The translations under genes and the position numbers were made by a program. This document shows, piece by piece, positions 8,444-17,998 of a stretch of DNA of 64,000 nucleotides (position 1 is its first letter; every line of letters starts with the position of its first letter). The stretch is from Alloacidobacterium dinghuense (lineage in GTDB: Bacteria; Acidobacteriota; Terriglobia; Terriglobales; Acidobacteriaceae): contig NZ_CP060394.1 in the NCBI RefSeq assembly GCF_014274465.1, positions 6,138,001-6,202,000 of the forward strand. The letters run 5' to 3'. The notes under the pieces are model-generated. The model did no database searches. It worked only from the letters and a program-made list of their open reading frames with translations, and was not told the DNA's origin.

Positions 8444-9703
8444 ATGAATACAACGACAAGTGAGATCCGGCACCTGGAATCGGAAACGCTTCCATCAAGC
8501 GCACCCGGCATACAAGAGAACGATGAAGTATCCGTCCTGGAGATCCTCATCGTCCTAGCCCGTCGAAAGTGGCTGATTCTTAAATTCACCGTGGGCTTTG
8601 GCGTGCTGGCTCTGGTCGTTTCGCTGCTGCTGCCGAAAAAGTACACCGCCATCACAACCGTGATGCCTCCCCAGCAAAATTCATCTCTTACTTCTGCTCT
8701 GATGTCCCAAGTGGGAGGCAGTCTCGGGTCGCTGACTGCGCTGGCCGGCTCCAGCATAGGCCTGAAAAATCCTAACGACATGTATGTCGCGATGTTCAAG
8801 AGCCGTACGGTAGAAGACGCTATGATCCAGCGGTTTGGGCTGATGGATGAATATCATGAGAAATATATGTCGACAACCCGGAAGGCCTTTGAAAGTCATG
8901 CCACCGTGGAAGCGACCACCAAGGATAACTTAATTCACATTTCAGTCGAAGACAGAAATGCCAAACGCGCCGCAGAAATGGCGAATGCTTACGTGGAGGA
9001 ATACCGCAGACTTTCTCAGCACCTCGCGATTGGCGAAGCGGCGCAGCGCCGTCTGTTTTTCGAGCAACAACTGGAGCAGGCAAAGAATAACCTCGCTGAT
9101 GCCGAGGAAGCACTGAAGGAAACTGAGCAGAAGACCGGTATGATCCAGTTGGACAGCCAGGCTCGGGCGCTGATCGAGTCTGCCGTTACGCTGCGTGCAC
9201 AAATCGCGGCCAAGGAAGTTCAACTGCAGAGCATAAAGACCTATGCTACGAGTGAGAATTCCGATGTCATACAGACACAGCAGGAGTTGGATAGCCTGCG
9301 AACTCAACTGGCCAAGCTCGGTGGCAACGTCGATGACAGTGCCGGTCTGATCATTCCCAAGGGACAGATGACCCAAGGGGGCATCGAATACGTTCGCCGG
9401 TACCGCGATGTTAAGTACTACGAGACGATCTTCGAGATACTGGCTCGACAGTTCGAATTGGCCAAGCTGGATGAAGCGAAAGAGGGAGCACTGATCCAAG
9501 TCGTAGACCTCGCCATTGTTCCCGACTATAAGTCGTTTCCCAAGCGCGGCATCATCACCATCGTCGCAGCAGCTGTCGGATTGATCATCGGTATATTTGC
9601 GGCATTTTTCCGCGAAAGCATGGAGCGGCTGGAGCAGGACCCCGAACAAAGCGAGCGCCTTAGAATCTTACGCAAACTCATCTGGGCCAGGAAGACCGCC
9701 TGA
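8444..9703 (+). CDS. Wzz/GumC-type polysaccharide chain-length determinant
   Basis: About 419 aa from ATG 8444 (MNTTTSEIR), with a GCAGGGA upstream; an in-frame GTG at 8357 would add 29 residues. Topology is that of a co-polymerase: cytoplasmic N-terminus, TM1 at about residues 45-67 ([14 protein letters not shown]), a long periplasmic part rich in heptad-like coiled coil ([19 protein letters not shown]), and TM2 near the C-terminus ([20 protein letters not shown]). No cytoplasmic tyrosine-kinase domain is attached. Such proteins set O-antigen or exopolysaccharide chain length with Wzy. It is the first gene of a five-gene run with dTDP-rhamnose genes, two bases before rfbB, so it serves a rhamnose-containing surface polymer. 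Confidence 0.85.
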   Translation: MNTTTSEIRHLESETLPSSAPGIQENDEVSVLEILIVLARRKWLILKFTVGFGVLALVVSLLLPKKYTAITTVMPPQQNSSLTSALMSQVGGSLGSLTALAGSSIGLKNPNDMYVAMFKSRTVEDAMIQRFGLMDEYHEKYMSTTRKAFESHATVEATTKDNLIHISVEDRNAKRAAEMANAYVEEYRRLSQHLAIGEAAQRRLFFEQQLEQAKNNLADAEEALKETEQKTGMIQLDSQARALIESAVTLRAQIAAKEVQLQSIKTYATSENSDVIQTQQELDSLRTQLAKLGGNVDDSAGLIIPKGQMTQGGIEYVRRYRDVKYYETIFEILARQFELAKLDEAKEGALIQVVDLAIVPDYKSFPKRGIITIVAAAVGLIIGIFAAFFRESMERLEQDPEQSERLRILRKLIWARKTA

Positions 9704-9705
9704 GA

Positions 9706-10794
9706 ATGACAAATAAAAAAGATTCGATCCTGGTAACAGGCGGAGCCGGTTTTATCGGCTCCAACTTCGTTCTAACGTGGCTCAAGGAAAGCGGTTCTCC
9801 CGTCATCAATCTCGACAGCCTTACCTACGCGGGTAATCGCAATAATCTGAAGTCGCTCGATCGCGATCCGCGCCACATCTTTGTTCACGGAGACATCGCC
9901 GACAACGCTTTGGTGGGCGGTCTTCTGCGCGAGCACAGGCCGAAAGCCATCGTTCATTTTGCCGCTGAAAGCCATGTAGATCGGTCCATCGTTGGCCCCG
10001 ATGCCTTTATCCAGACCAATGTCTTCGGAACGTTCTCTCTTCTGCAGACCGCGCGGGCCTTTTACGCAGAACTCAGCGAGGAAGAGCAAGAGACGTTTCG
10101 CTTTCTGCATGTTTCTACGGACGAGGTCTACGGCTCGCTCGGCCCCGACGATCCGGCATTCTCAGAAGCGACCGCCTATGCGCCGAACAGTCCCTACGCC
10201 GCTTCCAAGGCCGCATCCGATCATCTCGTTCGCGCATACTTCCACACCTACGGCTTGCCCGTTCTCACCACCAACTGCTCAAACAACTACGGCCCGTATC
10301 AGTTCCCGGAAAAGCTCATTCCCCTCATGATCCTCAACAGTTTTGAAGGAAAACCTCTGCCGGTCTATGGCGATGGCAAGAACGTTCGCGACTGGCTCTT
10401 TGTGGAGGATCATTGCTCTGCCATTCGCGCGGTGCTGGATCGTGGCAGGCTGGGCGAGACGTACAACATCGGCGGATCGAGCGAGCGGACAAACATCGAT
10501 GTGGTCACCACAATTTGTGATCTGCTCGACGAGCTCGCTCCCAGCAAAACGATTGGCTCGCGAAGGAACCTGATCTCCTACGTAAAGGATCGCCCCGGCC
10601 ACGACCGTCGCTACGCCATCGATGCCCGCAAGATCAAACAGGAACTGGGATGGGAGCCGGCAGAACGCTTCGAGTCAGGGATTCGCAAAACCGTGGAGTG
10701 GTATCTTGCCCATCAGGAATGGGTGGAAAATGTGCGCTCCGGGGCTTACCACCGCTGGATTGAAACGAACTACGCGGAGCGTGTCGCGCAATGA
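9706..10794 (+). CDS. rfbB: dTDP-glucose 4,6-dehydratase
   Basis: 362 aa, full length for RfbB/RmlB. The N-terminal Rossmann motif is GGAGFIGSN. The catalytic part has STDEVYG (Thr-Asp-Glu), and the Tyr/Lys pair in [23 protein letters not shown] and [11 protein letters not shown] are also family signatures. The enzyme converts dTDP-D-glucose to the 4-keto-6-deoxy sugar with bound NAD, the second step to dTDP-L-rhamnose. The start is two bases after the Wzz stop, and the stop overlaps rfbA (ATGA), which indicates translational coupling. Confidence 0.97.
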   Translation: MTNKKDSILVTGGAGFIGSNFVLTWLKESGSPVINLDSLTYAGNRNNLKSLDRDPRHIFVHGDIADNALVGGLLREHRPKAIVHFAAESHVDRSIVGPDAFIQTNVFGTFSLLQTARAFYAELSEEEQETFRFLHVSTDEVYGSLGPDDPAFSEATAYAPNSPYAASKAASDHLVRAYFHTYGLPVLTTNCSNNYGPYQFPEKLIPLMILNSFEGKPLPVYGDGKNVRDWLFVEDHCSAIRAVLDRGRLGETYNIGGSSERTNIDVVTTICDLLDELAPSKTIGSRRNLISYVKDRPGHDRRYAIDARKIKQELGWEPAERFESGIRKTVEWYLAHQEWVENVRSGAYHRWIETNYAERVAQ

Positions 10795-11681
10795 AGGGAA
10801 TTGTCCTTGCTGGAGGCTCTGGGACGCGCCTCTATCCGGTCACGCATGTGATTTCAAAGCAGCTGCTTCCTGTCTACGACAAGCCAATGATCTATTACCC
10901 GCTGACGACGCTCATGCTTGCCGGAATTCGGGAAATTCTGATCATCTCTACGCCGCAGGACACCTCACGCTTCGCAGAATTATTAGGGGATGGAACACAA
11001 TGGGGACTTCGGCTTTCCTACGCCGTCCAGGCAAGCCCCGACGGACTGGCGCAGGCCTTCATCATCGGCAAGGATTTTATTGGGAACGACCCATGTGCGC
11101 TGGTTCTCGGAGACAACATCTTTTACGGCCAGTCGCTCTCGGCGCAGCTGGTTAAAGCTGCGAGTAAGACGAAAGGCGCAACAGTCTTCGCCTATCCTGT
11201 CCACGACCCAGAACGCTATGGCGTCGTCGAGTTCGATAAGCAGGGACGCGCTATCAGCCTCGAAGAAAAGCCAAAGGCTCCAAAATCGCGTTATGCCGTA
11301 ACCGGTCTCTATTTCTATGACAATGATGTGGCGAGTCTCGCGGCTGCGCTCAAGCCTTCTCCGCGCGGCGAACTCGAAATTACGGACCTGAATCGTTGCT
11401 ACCTTGAGCACGGCATGCTAGACGTGGAGCTGATGAGCCGTGGCATGGCGTGGCTCGATACCGGAACCCACGATTCGCTCTTCGAGGCAGGACTCTTTAT
11501 TCAGACCATTGAGCGGCGGCAGGGCCTGAAAATCGCTTGCCCGGAAGAGATTGCATTTCGCTCCGGCTACATCACCTCTCAACAACTTGAAGCGCTCGCG
11601 CAACCGGTGCGCAAGAGCGGATACGGACAATATCTTCTGTCTCTCCTGAATGAACCCAATTTCCCATCCGACGGCATGTGA
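10791..11681 (+). CDS. rfbA: Glucose-1-phosphate thymidylyltransferase
   Basis: 296 aa, the standard RmlA length. The nucleotide-binding signature [17 protein letters not shown] sits at the N-terminus, followed by [13 protein letters not shown]. The metal Asp is in [10 protein letters not shown] and the sugar-binding EEKP is in [10 protein letters not shown]. It makes dTDP-glucose from dTTP and glucose-1-phosphate, the committed step. The gene order B-A-C-D with overlaps marks one transcript; feedback inhibition by dTDP-rhamnose is known for the family but not visible here. Confidence 0.97.
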   Translation: MKGIVLAGGSGTRLYPVTHVISKQLLPVYDKPMIYYPLTTLMLAGIREILIISTPQDTSRFAELLGDGTQWGLRLSYAVQASPDGLAQAFIIGKDFIGNDPCALVLGDNIFYGQSLSAQLVKAASKTKGATVFAYPVHDPERYGVVEFDKQGRAISLEEKPKAPKSRYAVTGLYFYDNDVASLAAALKPSPRGELEITDLNRCYLEHGMLDVELMSRGMAWLDTGTHDSLFEAGLFIQTIERRQGLKIACPEEIAFRSGYITSQQLEALAQPVRKSGYGQYLLSLLNEPNFPSDGM

Positions 11682-11684
11682 AGA

Positions 11685-12230
11685 ATGAATGTAATCAAGA
11701 CTGCATTACCTGGGGTTCTGATTTTAGAGCCGAAGATATATAAGGACACGCGCGGCGCCTTCTGCGAGACATACAACGAGCGCCTGATGGAACAAGCCGG
11801 ACTCCCGACTCGCTGGGTGCAGGACAATTTTTCTCTGTCGAGGAAGAATGTCATCCGTGGCATTCACTATCAGGTGAACAACACACAAGGAAAGCTCGTC
11901 CGTGTCACGCACGGTTCGGTCTGGGACATGGCCATTGATCTTCGCCGCAGCTCAGCGACATTTGGCCAGCACGTGGGCGTCGAACTCTCCGGCGAAAACT
12001 GCCGCATGCTCTGGATCCCGGAAGGATTCGGTCATGGATTTGCCGTCCTGTCCGAAGTTGCCGGGTTCGCATACAAGGTCACCGGATATTACTCGCCTGC
12101 CGATGAGCGAACATTGCTGTGGAATGATCCAGAGATCGCGGTCCCGTGGCCGGTTTCTCAGCAAGAGGCAATCGTCTCCGAAAAGGATCAGCAGGGTCTT
12201 GCATGGCAACAGGCCGAGCTATTCACGTGA
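11685..12230 (+). CDS. rfbC: dTDP-4-dehydrorhamnose 3,5-epimerase
   Basis: 181 aa, a single RmlC cupin-like domain. Landmarks are ALPGVLILEPK near the start, DTRGAFCETYN, the catalytic-His region VIRGIHYQ, THGSVWDMAIDLR and the WIPEGFGHGFAVLS strand that carries Tyr/His active residues. It inverts C3 and C5 of the 4-keto sugar. It begins three bases after the rfbA stop and its own stop overlaps the probable GTG start of rfbD. Confidence 0.96.
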   Translation: MNVIKTALPGVLILEPKIYKDTRGAFCETYNERLMEQAGLPTRWVQDNFSLSRKNVIRGIHYQVNNTQGKLVRVTHGSVWDMAIDLRRSSATFGQHVGVELSGENCRMLWIPEGFGHGFAVLSEVAGFAYKVTGYYSPADERTLLWNDPEIAVPWPVSQQEAIVSEKDQQGLAWQQAELFT

Positions 12231-13102
12231 ATCAGAAGCCAGTCATCCTGATCGTCGGCGCAAGCGGCCAGGTTGGCACGGAGCTGCAGCGCAGCTTCGC
12301 CGATGCCGGTGACGTCACGGCATGGGAACGCAGCGTTGCGGATCTTTTCCATCCCGAAACTCTGCGGTCGCTCATCCGCCAACTTCGCCCCGCACTTATT
12401 CTCAATGCCGCAGCATACACAGCCGTAGATCGTGCAGAGTCAGAGGTGGATCAGGCGATGACAATCAATGCCGATGCTCCGCGTGTACTCGCCGAAGAAG
12501 CTGCGAGGCTTGACGCGACTCTCGTCCACTATTCAACCGACTACGTCTTCGACGGGTCGAAAAAATCTCCCTGGGTAGAGAACGACAAGCCAAATCCTCT
12601 GAACGTGTACGGACGAACCAAGTTAGCCGGCGAACGCGCCATTCAGGAAGTGGGTGGCAAATACCTCATATTCCGCACCAGCTGGGTCTATGGACCGCAC
12701 GGTCAGAACTTTCTGCGCACCATGCTGCGCCTCGGCCGCGAACGCGACCAGTTAAAGATTGTCAATGATCAGTTCGGCGCGCCGACTTCTTCGTTAGTCA
12801 TCGCGAATGCAACCCGCGCAGCATGGGACAAGACGCTGACCATCACGCCTGAATATGGTGTCTATCACCTTACATGCGCCGGTGAGACAACGTGGTACGG
12901 CTTTGCGCAAGAGATCTTCACCCAGCATCAGAAACGAACCGGAGAGAAAATCCCGCAGCTCACGCCAATTCCCTCAAGCGAGTACCCAACACCGGCAACG
13001 CGGCCCGTGAACTCTGTGCTCTCCAACGAAAAGCTGCAATCCACTTTCGGAATTACTTTGCCCGACTGGCGATTGGCCCTCGCCAAGGTCATGGGAAAAT
13101 AG
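12227..13102 (+). CDS. rfbD: dTDP-4-dehydrorhamnose reductase
   Basis: About 291 aa from GTG 12227, which forms a GTGA overlap with the rfbC stop; an ATG at 12203 is an alternative that adds eight residues. SDR fold: GASGQVGTEL binds NADPH, LNAAAYTAVDRAE and STDYVFDG are RmlD signatures, and the Tyr/Lys pair is in YGRTKLAGE. It reduces the 4-keto group to give dTDP-L-rhamnose, finishing the pathway. It is the last gene of the operon; no glycosyltransferases are adjacent, so the polymer machinery is encoded elsewhere. Confidence 0.96.
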   Translation: MNQKPVILIVGASGQVGTELQRSFADAGDVTAWERSVADLFHPETLRSLIRQLRPALILNAAAYTAVDRAESEVDQAMTINADAPRVLAEEAARLDATLVHYSTDYVFDGSKKSPWVENDKPNPLNVYGRTKLAGERAIQEVGGKYLIFRTSWVYGPHGQNFLRTMLRLGRERDQLKIVNDQFGAPTSSLVIANATRAAWDKTLTITPEYGVYHLTCAGETTWYGFAQEIFTQHQKRTGEKIPQLTPIPSSEYPTPATRPVNSVLSNEKLQSTFGITLPDWRLALAKVMGK

Positions 13103-13161
13103 TCCCTCGATAAGCTGATGGATTTGTAACGGTTACACCAGTTCCTGCACTATTCCGGCGT

Positions 13162-13470
13162 ATGAGCCAACTTGCTGAGCAGTTTGACGAGCCGGTCGAG
13201 ATGCAGCTTCGCATTCAACGCACTGCCGAGCCAGGCGTCATCATGGCTATTGCCTGGGAGGGCGGCTACATGACACCAGGTCAGGGCTGGATCACAAAGT
13301 TTGTGCAGTGGGTGGACCTGCGCAGACAGTTGCTGGAAATGGTCAATATCCCCCGAAAGACGCTCGACCGCGCTGAAAAGCGTTTCTCCGAAGGCCATAT
13401 TTTCGACATGGACATGATCACCCGCGCTTCACAGCTGCAGCAGATGGGCTTTCAGCGTCAAACGGCTTAG
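13162..13470 (+). CDS. Hypothetical protein, 102 aa
   Basis: An ATG-initiated frame with mixed alpha/beta character and no signal peptide or membrane segment. It has a Gly/aromatic-rich middle (IAWEGGYMTPGQGW) and a helical C-terminal half with many charged residues (KTLDRAEKRF). I do not recognise a family. It lies 59 bp after rfbD on the same strand and its stop is eight bases from the convergent end of the large glucan-synthase-like gene, so it is well framed by neighbours. Confidence 0.6.
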   Translation: MSQLAEQFDEPVEMQLRIQRTAEPGVIMAIAWEGGYMTPGQGWITKFVQWVDLRRQLLEMVNIPRKTLDRAEKRFSEGHIFDMDMITRASQLQQMGFQRQTA

Positions 13471-13478
13471 CTGCCCAA

Positions 13479-16400
13479 CTAGCTGGCTTTCTTCAGCTGT
13501 GGGACCTTCATTCGCCGCGGCGCGAACTGCTTGTATTCAGCACGCAACGCCGCTTCGCTCACCGGCTTTTCGTGGAGAAGCAACTCCGTAGCCTGCAACT
13601 CGGCATTCGCGTGGAACCATTCCTTCGTCTTGTCTTCGTCCAGCAGATTCAGAATCGCCAGCAACGACATGCCCTGATGATGCGCCATCCACTCGCGCAC
13701 CGGTTGCGGCTCGCGTGTCGACTGCATGTAGTCGATCGCCTCATAGAATCCAAACGCGCCAACCCATCCATGCCCTGACATCCGCCGCAGATTGCGCAGA
13801 GCTTCCTTGGAATCAACACTCAGTGCGAGAAACGTCGAGTACGGCGAGACCACCGGCCCCGCCGTCGCGTCCCATTTCATCGCGATCTGCGGAATGCCGA
13901 ACGCCTGGTAATGATAGTGCCCATCGTCGGTCCTCGCCGCATATCCGCACTCGGAAATGCCCCACGGAATACGGTGTTCGCGCGCATAAGCGCGTTGCAC
14001 CTGAACAGCCGCAGCCAGTGTGCGCGAAACCAGCGTGTCGGGATAGCTCCGCATCCACACGGCCGGCATCAGATACTCGAACATCGTGCCGGTCCACGAG
14101 ATCAGCAGATTGCGCCCGAAGGCCATCGTGTGCGTGCGCCCCATCTTGAACCATACCTGTTGCGGAACATCCCCCTTGGCAACCGCTACGAACGCGGCAA
14201 TACGCGCTTCTGAAGCCAGAAGATCGTAACAGGCGGGGTGCAGCTTCATCGGTTCAAGATCGTAGCCAATTGAGAGCAGCATGCGTCCCTTTTGCAGCAG
14301 GAACGTAAAGTCCATCTCGTCGACGAAGCGATACACCTCGTCGGAAAGCACACGCAGGCTTTTTGCCAAACCCGCAAGTTGCTGCTTCGCGCGCGGCAGC
14401 ATTGAGCGAAGCTGTTCGCTCAGGAAGACATTCGCATCATCCTCGCCGGTAGCCCAGGCACGCGAGAGCCGGGAATCGAGCTGACTCGCAAACTCCGCCG
14501 CCGTATCAAGCGGCGGGAACATCGTCTCCTCGCGCAGGCCAATCTGCGGAACCGCACGGAGCGGCTTGAATTCCGGCAGCAGCCACGGCATAAACTCCCG
14601 CACAATCGTTGTCAGAGCTGACACGCGCTTGCGGACTTCATCAGCCCACCAGGCGCCTTCGCCCTCCGTCTCCTCAATTTCACTCAGCAGAGTGTCTTCA
14701 TGCTCCAGCAGCCATTCAATCCACGTGTCGAAATCAGCCTTCTTATCAGGTAGAGCGACCGCACCCCGTTTGGCAAGTTCCGGAATATGTAACTTCAACA
14801 GTTGCCAATACGTCGTAAGCCCGGCGAAATGCCTCTCTGATAAAAGCGAATCGCGCAACAAGAACAGCGCGCCCATTCGCAGCGTATACAGTGAAGCCGC
14901 CAGGTTGCCGCTGTCCACCGATGACACCGAACCCGGCCTCATTGGCTCGAGCGTCTGCGTGTTGTACCAATTGAAGAGATGCCCGCGCAATTTGTCCATG
15001 CGCGCGATCGTGGCAAAGCTCGCATGTGTAAGTTCGGTAAATTCCGGAACGGTAAGGAAACCGAACTCGCACGCGGCCTGCCGCGCGTTCAACAGAAGCC
15101 CCAGATTTGTGGGAGACACGCGCGCCGCCTCGAATAATCCGTCTTCCTCAACATTATCGGGAATGAGGTAATTGTGAGACTCGCCGCCGAACTGATAAAA
15201 GTAACGCCAGATGCGAGCCGCATGCTGTCGTAGAAATGCGTCTTCATCTGCCGAAAGATGCTGCCGCTGCTCGCGTGGCGCATGGTTAAGCCAGAGAGTA
15301 ATGCTCCCCGAAAATCCCCAGAGTAGCAACACCGGCGCCGCCACGGCAAGCGATTTGGGATCGAGCGCAAGGATAATGACCGCGAGGATGATCGCCGACA
15401 GTGGAATGATGGCGAGGTAGCGATCGACCGGGGTGATGCGCCGCGTAGAGTCTTCCGCCTCCGCCGCCGTCTCCCACTCCAGCAGTCGCTGCCCGGTGAT
15501 AAATCGCCGCACCAGCGAGCGAGTAATCGCATCAATCGCCAGCATCGTCTGGTGGGGAAGAAACGTCAGGTTCAGGAAGGTGATAAAAGCAGATTGCAGA
15601 AAGCCGGCAAAGGCTTCCCGCATCGCGCCTTGTTGTTCGCTGGCAAGCGCGCGACCTGTGCTGAAAACCAATTGCACAAACGTCGGCAAAAACATCAGCA
15701 CCAGCGTAGCCATCGTCCAGTAAAGTGCGCCGCCCGGAAGGCCCAACCATCCGGCGACGAGAAGGATCATCGTCAGCGGTTCTACCAACGAACGGCGCAG
15801 GTTATCGAAGATCTTCCAGCGCGAAATCATCGAGATGGGGTTGCGCACATAGCGGCCGGACTCATCCGGAACGCGCGCAAGGAGCCACTGCACAATCTGC
15901 CAGTCACCGCGCACCCAGCGATGTTTGCGGCGCGTGTAAGCCGAGTAATGTGATGGATAATCGTCGATCACCTCGATGTCCGTGGCCAGCCCGGCGCGCG
16001 CGTACGCTCCTTCAATCAGGTCATGGCTCAGCAGGGAATTATGGGGAAAACGACGGTCGAGCACGGCATGCAGCGTCGCCACTTCATAAATTCCCTTACC
16101 CGTAAAAATGCCCTCGCCGTAAAGGTCCTGGTAGGTATCAGAAATCGCTCGCGTGTAGATATCGAAACCGGTTTGCCCGGAATAGATTGCAGCCAGTCTC
16201 GATTGCGCTGCGGAATGCACGCTTACACCGACGCGCGGCTGCAAAATGCCATAGCCCTCGGTAACGATGCGTTTTTCGGGATCGATAATCGCTCGATTCA
16301 GCGGATGAGCCATCGCGCCGATCATCGAATTGGCGGAGCCGCGGGGCAGTTGCGTATCTGAATCCAGAGTAATGATGTAGCAGACGTCCTTCAGTACATC

Positions 16401-17984
16401 AAGATTGCCGACCTTGACGGGGAAGGCATCGAAATCTCCGACAAGCAGCTTATTCAAATCAAGCAGCTTTCCTCGCTTTCGCTCCCATCCCATCCAAACG
16501 CCCTGGCGGGCATTAAAAAGACGATGGCGATGCAGCAGGAAGAACGTCCCGTTTTTCGGAGACGCATAACGCCGATTCAGATCGTTGACCAGTTGAACCG
16601 CAAGATCAACAACCGGGTCCGTATCGTTCTCGCGCGGACGCGTGATCGAATCCGGCAGATCCGTGAGCAAAGCAAAGTGAAGATTCGGATCGGGGTTGGC
16701 GAGAAAGCGTACCTCCAGCTCCTGCACCAACTCTTGCGTCTGCTTCTCATTGATGAGCAGCGTTGGCACAACCACCAGGGTCGTGTATCCAGCGGGAATG
16801 TGGTCGCTGAAATCGAGCTTGGGCAGCGCGCGTGCCTTGAAGAGCGAGGTGACGATATTGCTCACCAGGTCTGAGGCAAATTGCGTGACCGGCAGCAGCA
16901 TGAGAAGGAACGCGATGGTAAGACCGCCGAAGATCGCGTAGTTGGGGATCAGCGGCAGAAGAATCACCGCGATCAGCAAAACGGTGAGGATTTCAATCGA
17001 ACCGATGTAGAAATCATCCGCGTTGCGTTGGATCGTGATGCGCAGGCGATCGATCAGGCGAGGCCTATACCCGACACGCCTGCTAAGGTCCTCTGCCCCC
17101 TTATCCACCAGGTAATAGCCAATGTGCATGCGGCGTGCTCGCATCCGCTCGTCGGCGAATTGCTCGCCAGCGGCCTGTCGGGCCATCTCCAAAGCGGCTG
17201 TTGCAACTTGTGACTCCGAGCCCTCCGCGTGGCGCGCAATCTCCGCAACGCGCTTGCGATACTGCTCGCGGCTCTCAAAATCCATGCGCGGATAGGTGCC
17301 CGATGGATCCTTCTGCAACGTAGCCTCAAACGCCACCAGCTCTTCAATCAGCGAAGCCCAGGCAGCATATCCCACATCGCGCACCGTCTTGATGCGTGTG
17401 CGTAGCAACTCGGCGGGCTCGGCGCCCGTCGATCCCGGCGCATGCAAGCGCGCATTTGCCTGCGCCAGAATCCACTCCAGCAACTGGAATTTAAGCATCG
17501 TGGGCACCACCCACAGCTCCTGCAGTTCCAGCGGGTCCGATTCCTGCGCAGCATGAAGGAATGCATGAAAGGCTTCTGGCGACCAGATCGAATTCGCAGC
17601 ATCGAAGTAGGCCGCTGCAAGCGCGGCCGCGCGCGTCTCCTCGCCCCTATTCGGCAACACGATGCGCGGCAGGCGTTCCACCTTGCGGCGAATCGAATAC
17701 GCCTCCAGCACAACCGCACGCAACAGCCGCGGATTCTCACGAATCTCCAGCAATGGCTCGGCGTCCGCAAATTGCTTCGCATCGACACCTTCCAACTCAG
17801 TGGCAAGCATGTCGAGCGCGTCACGCGTGGCCTGCACTCGCTGCTCAAAGCCGCTCGGCCCCTTCGGCAGATGCGTTACCTGCCAGCCTGAAGAAGCGGC
17901 CTGCGCGATTGCGCGCAGCCGCTCGGCAGGAATCTGCGGCTCTTTTGCCGTTTGCTGAACGTCGATGGGGGTTTGATCTGTCAT
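13479..17984 (-). CDS. Cyclic beta-1,2-glucan synthase-like protein (GT84 plus glycoamylase domain, no GH94)
   Basis: 1501 aa membrane protein. The order of parts is a cytoplasmic N-terminus of about 320 residues, a first TM group (IEILTVLLIAVILLPLIP), a family-2-like glycosyltransferase core with YIITLDSDTQLPRGSA, further TM groups (LTMILLVAGWLGL, ATLVLMFLPTFVQLVF, AIIPLSAIILAVIILAL), then a C-terminal glycoamylase domain with GRTHTMAFGRNLLISWTG, WGISECGYAAR and REWMAHHQGMSL. This arrangement is that of the first half of NdvB/ChvB. Those proteins are near 2800 aa and end with GH94-like phosphorylase domains that trim ring length; here the protein stops after the glycoamylase domain. The upstream ABC exporter gene ends 14 bp before the start. 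The likely role is synthesis of a beta-glucan exported to the periplasm; product and ring closure are inference. Confidence 0.8.
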   Translation of the reverse strand: MTDQTPIDVQQTAKEPQIPAERLRAIAQAASSGWQVTHLPKGPSGFEQRVQATRDALDMLATELEGVDAKQFADAEPLLEIRENPRLLRAVVLEAYSIRRKVERLPRIVLPNRGEETRAAALAAAYFDAANSIWSPEAFHAFLHAAQESDPLELQELWVVPTMLKFQLLEWILAQANARLHAPGSTGAEPAELLRTRIKTVRDVGYAAWASLIEELVAFEATLQKDPSGTYPRMDFESREQYRKRVAEIARHAEGSESQVATAALEMARQAAGEQFADERMRARRMHIGYYLVDKGAEDLSRRVGYRPRLIDRLRITIQRNADDFYIGSIEILTVLLIAVILLPLIPNYAIFGGLTIAFLLMLLPVTQFASDLVSNIVTSLFKARALPKLDFSDHIPAGYTTLVVVPTLLINEKQTQELVQELEVRFLANPDPNLHFALLTDLPDSITRPRENDTDPVVDLAVQLVNDLNRRYASPKNGTFFLLHRHRLFNARQGVWMGWERKRGKLLDLNKLLVGDFDAFPVKVGNLDVLKDVCYIITLDSDTQLPRGSANSMIGAMAHPLNRAIIDPEKRIVTEGYGILQPRVGVSVHSAAQSRLAAIYSGQTGFDIYTRAISDTYQDLYGEGIFTGKGIYEVATLHAVLDRRFPHNSLLSHDLIEGAYARAGLATDIEVIDDYPSHYSAYTRRKHRWVRGDWQIVQWLLARVPDESGRYVRNPISMISRWKIFDNLRRSLVEPLTMILLVAGWLGLPGGALYWTMATLVLMFLPTFVQLVFSTGRALASEQQGAMREAFAGFLQSAFITFLNLTFLPHQTMLAIDAITRSLVRRFITGQRLLEWETAAEAEDSTRRITPVDRYLAIIPLSAIILAVIILALDPKSLAVAAPVLLLWGFSGSITLWLNHAPREQRQHLSADEDAFLRQHAARIWRYFYQFGGESHNYLIPDNVEEDGLFEAARVSPTNLGLLLNARQAACEFGFLTVPEFTELTHASFATIARMDKLRGHLFNWYNTQTLEPMRPGSVSSVDSGNLAASLYTLRMGALFLLRDSLLSERHFAGLTTYWQLLKLHIPELAKRGAVALPDKKADFDTWIEWLLEHEDTLLSEIEETEGEGAWWADEVRKRVSALTTIVREFMPWLLPEFKPLRAVPQIGLREETMFPPLDTAAEFASQLDSRLSRAWATGEDDANVFLSEQLRSMLPRAKQQLAGLAKSLRVLSDEVYRFVDEMDFTFLLQKGRMLLSIGYDLEPMKLHPACYDLLASEARIAAFVAVAKGDVPQQVWFKMGRTHTMAFGRNLLISWTGTMFEYLMPAVWMRSYPDTLVSRTLAAAVQVQRAYAREHRIPWGISECGYAARTDDGHYHYQAFGIPQIAMKWDATAGPVVSPYSTFLALSVDSKEALRNLRRMSGHGWVGAFGFYEAIDYMQSTREPQPVREWMAHHQGMSLLAILNLLDEDKTKEWFHANAELQATELLLHEKPVSEAALRAEYKQFAPRRMKVPQLKKAS

Positions 17985-17998
17985 GAACCTGCCTTACT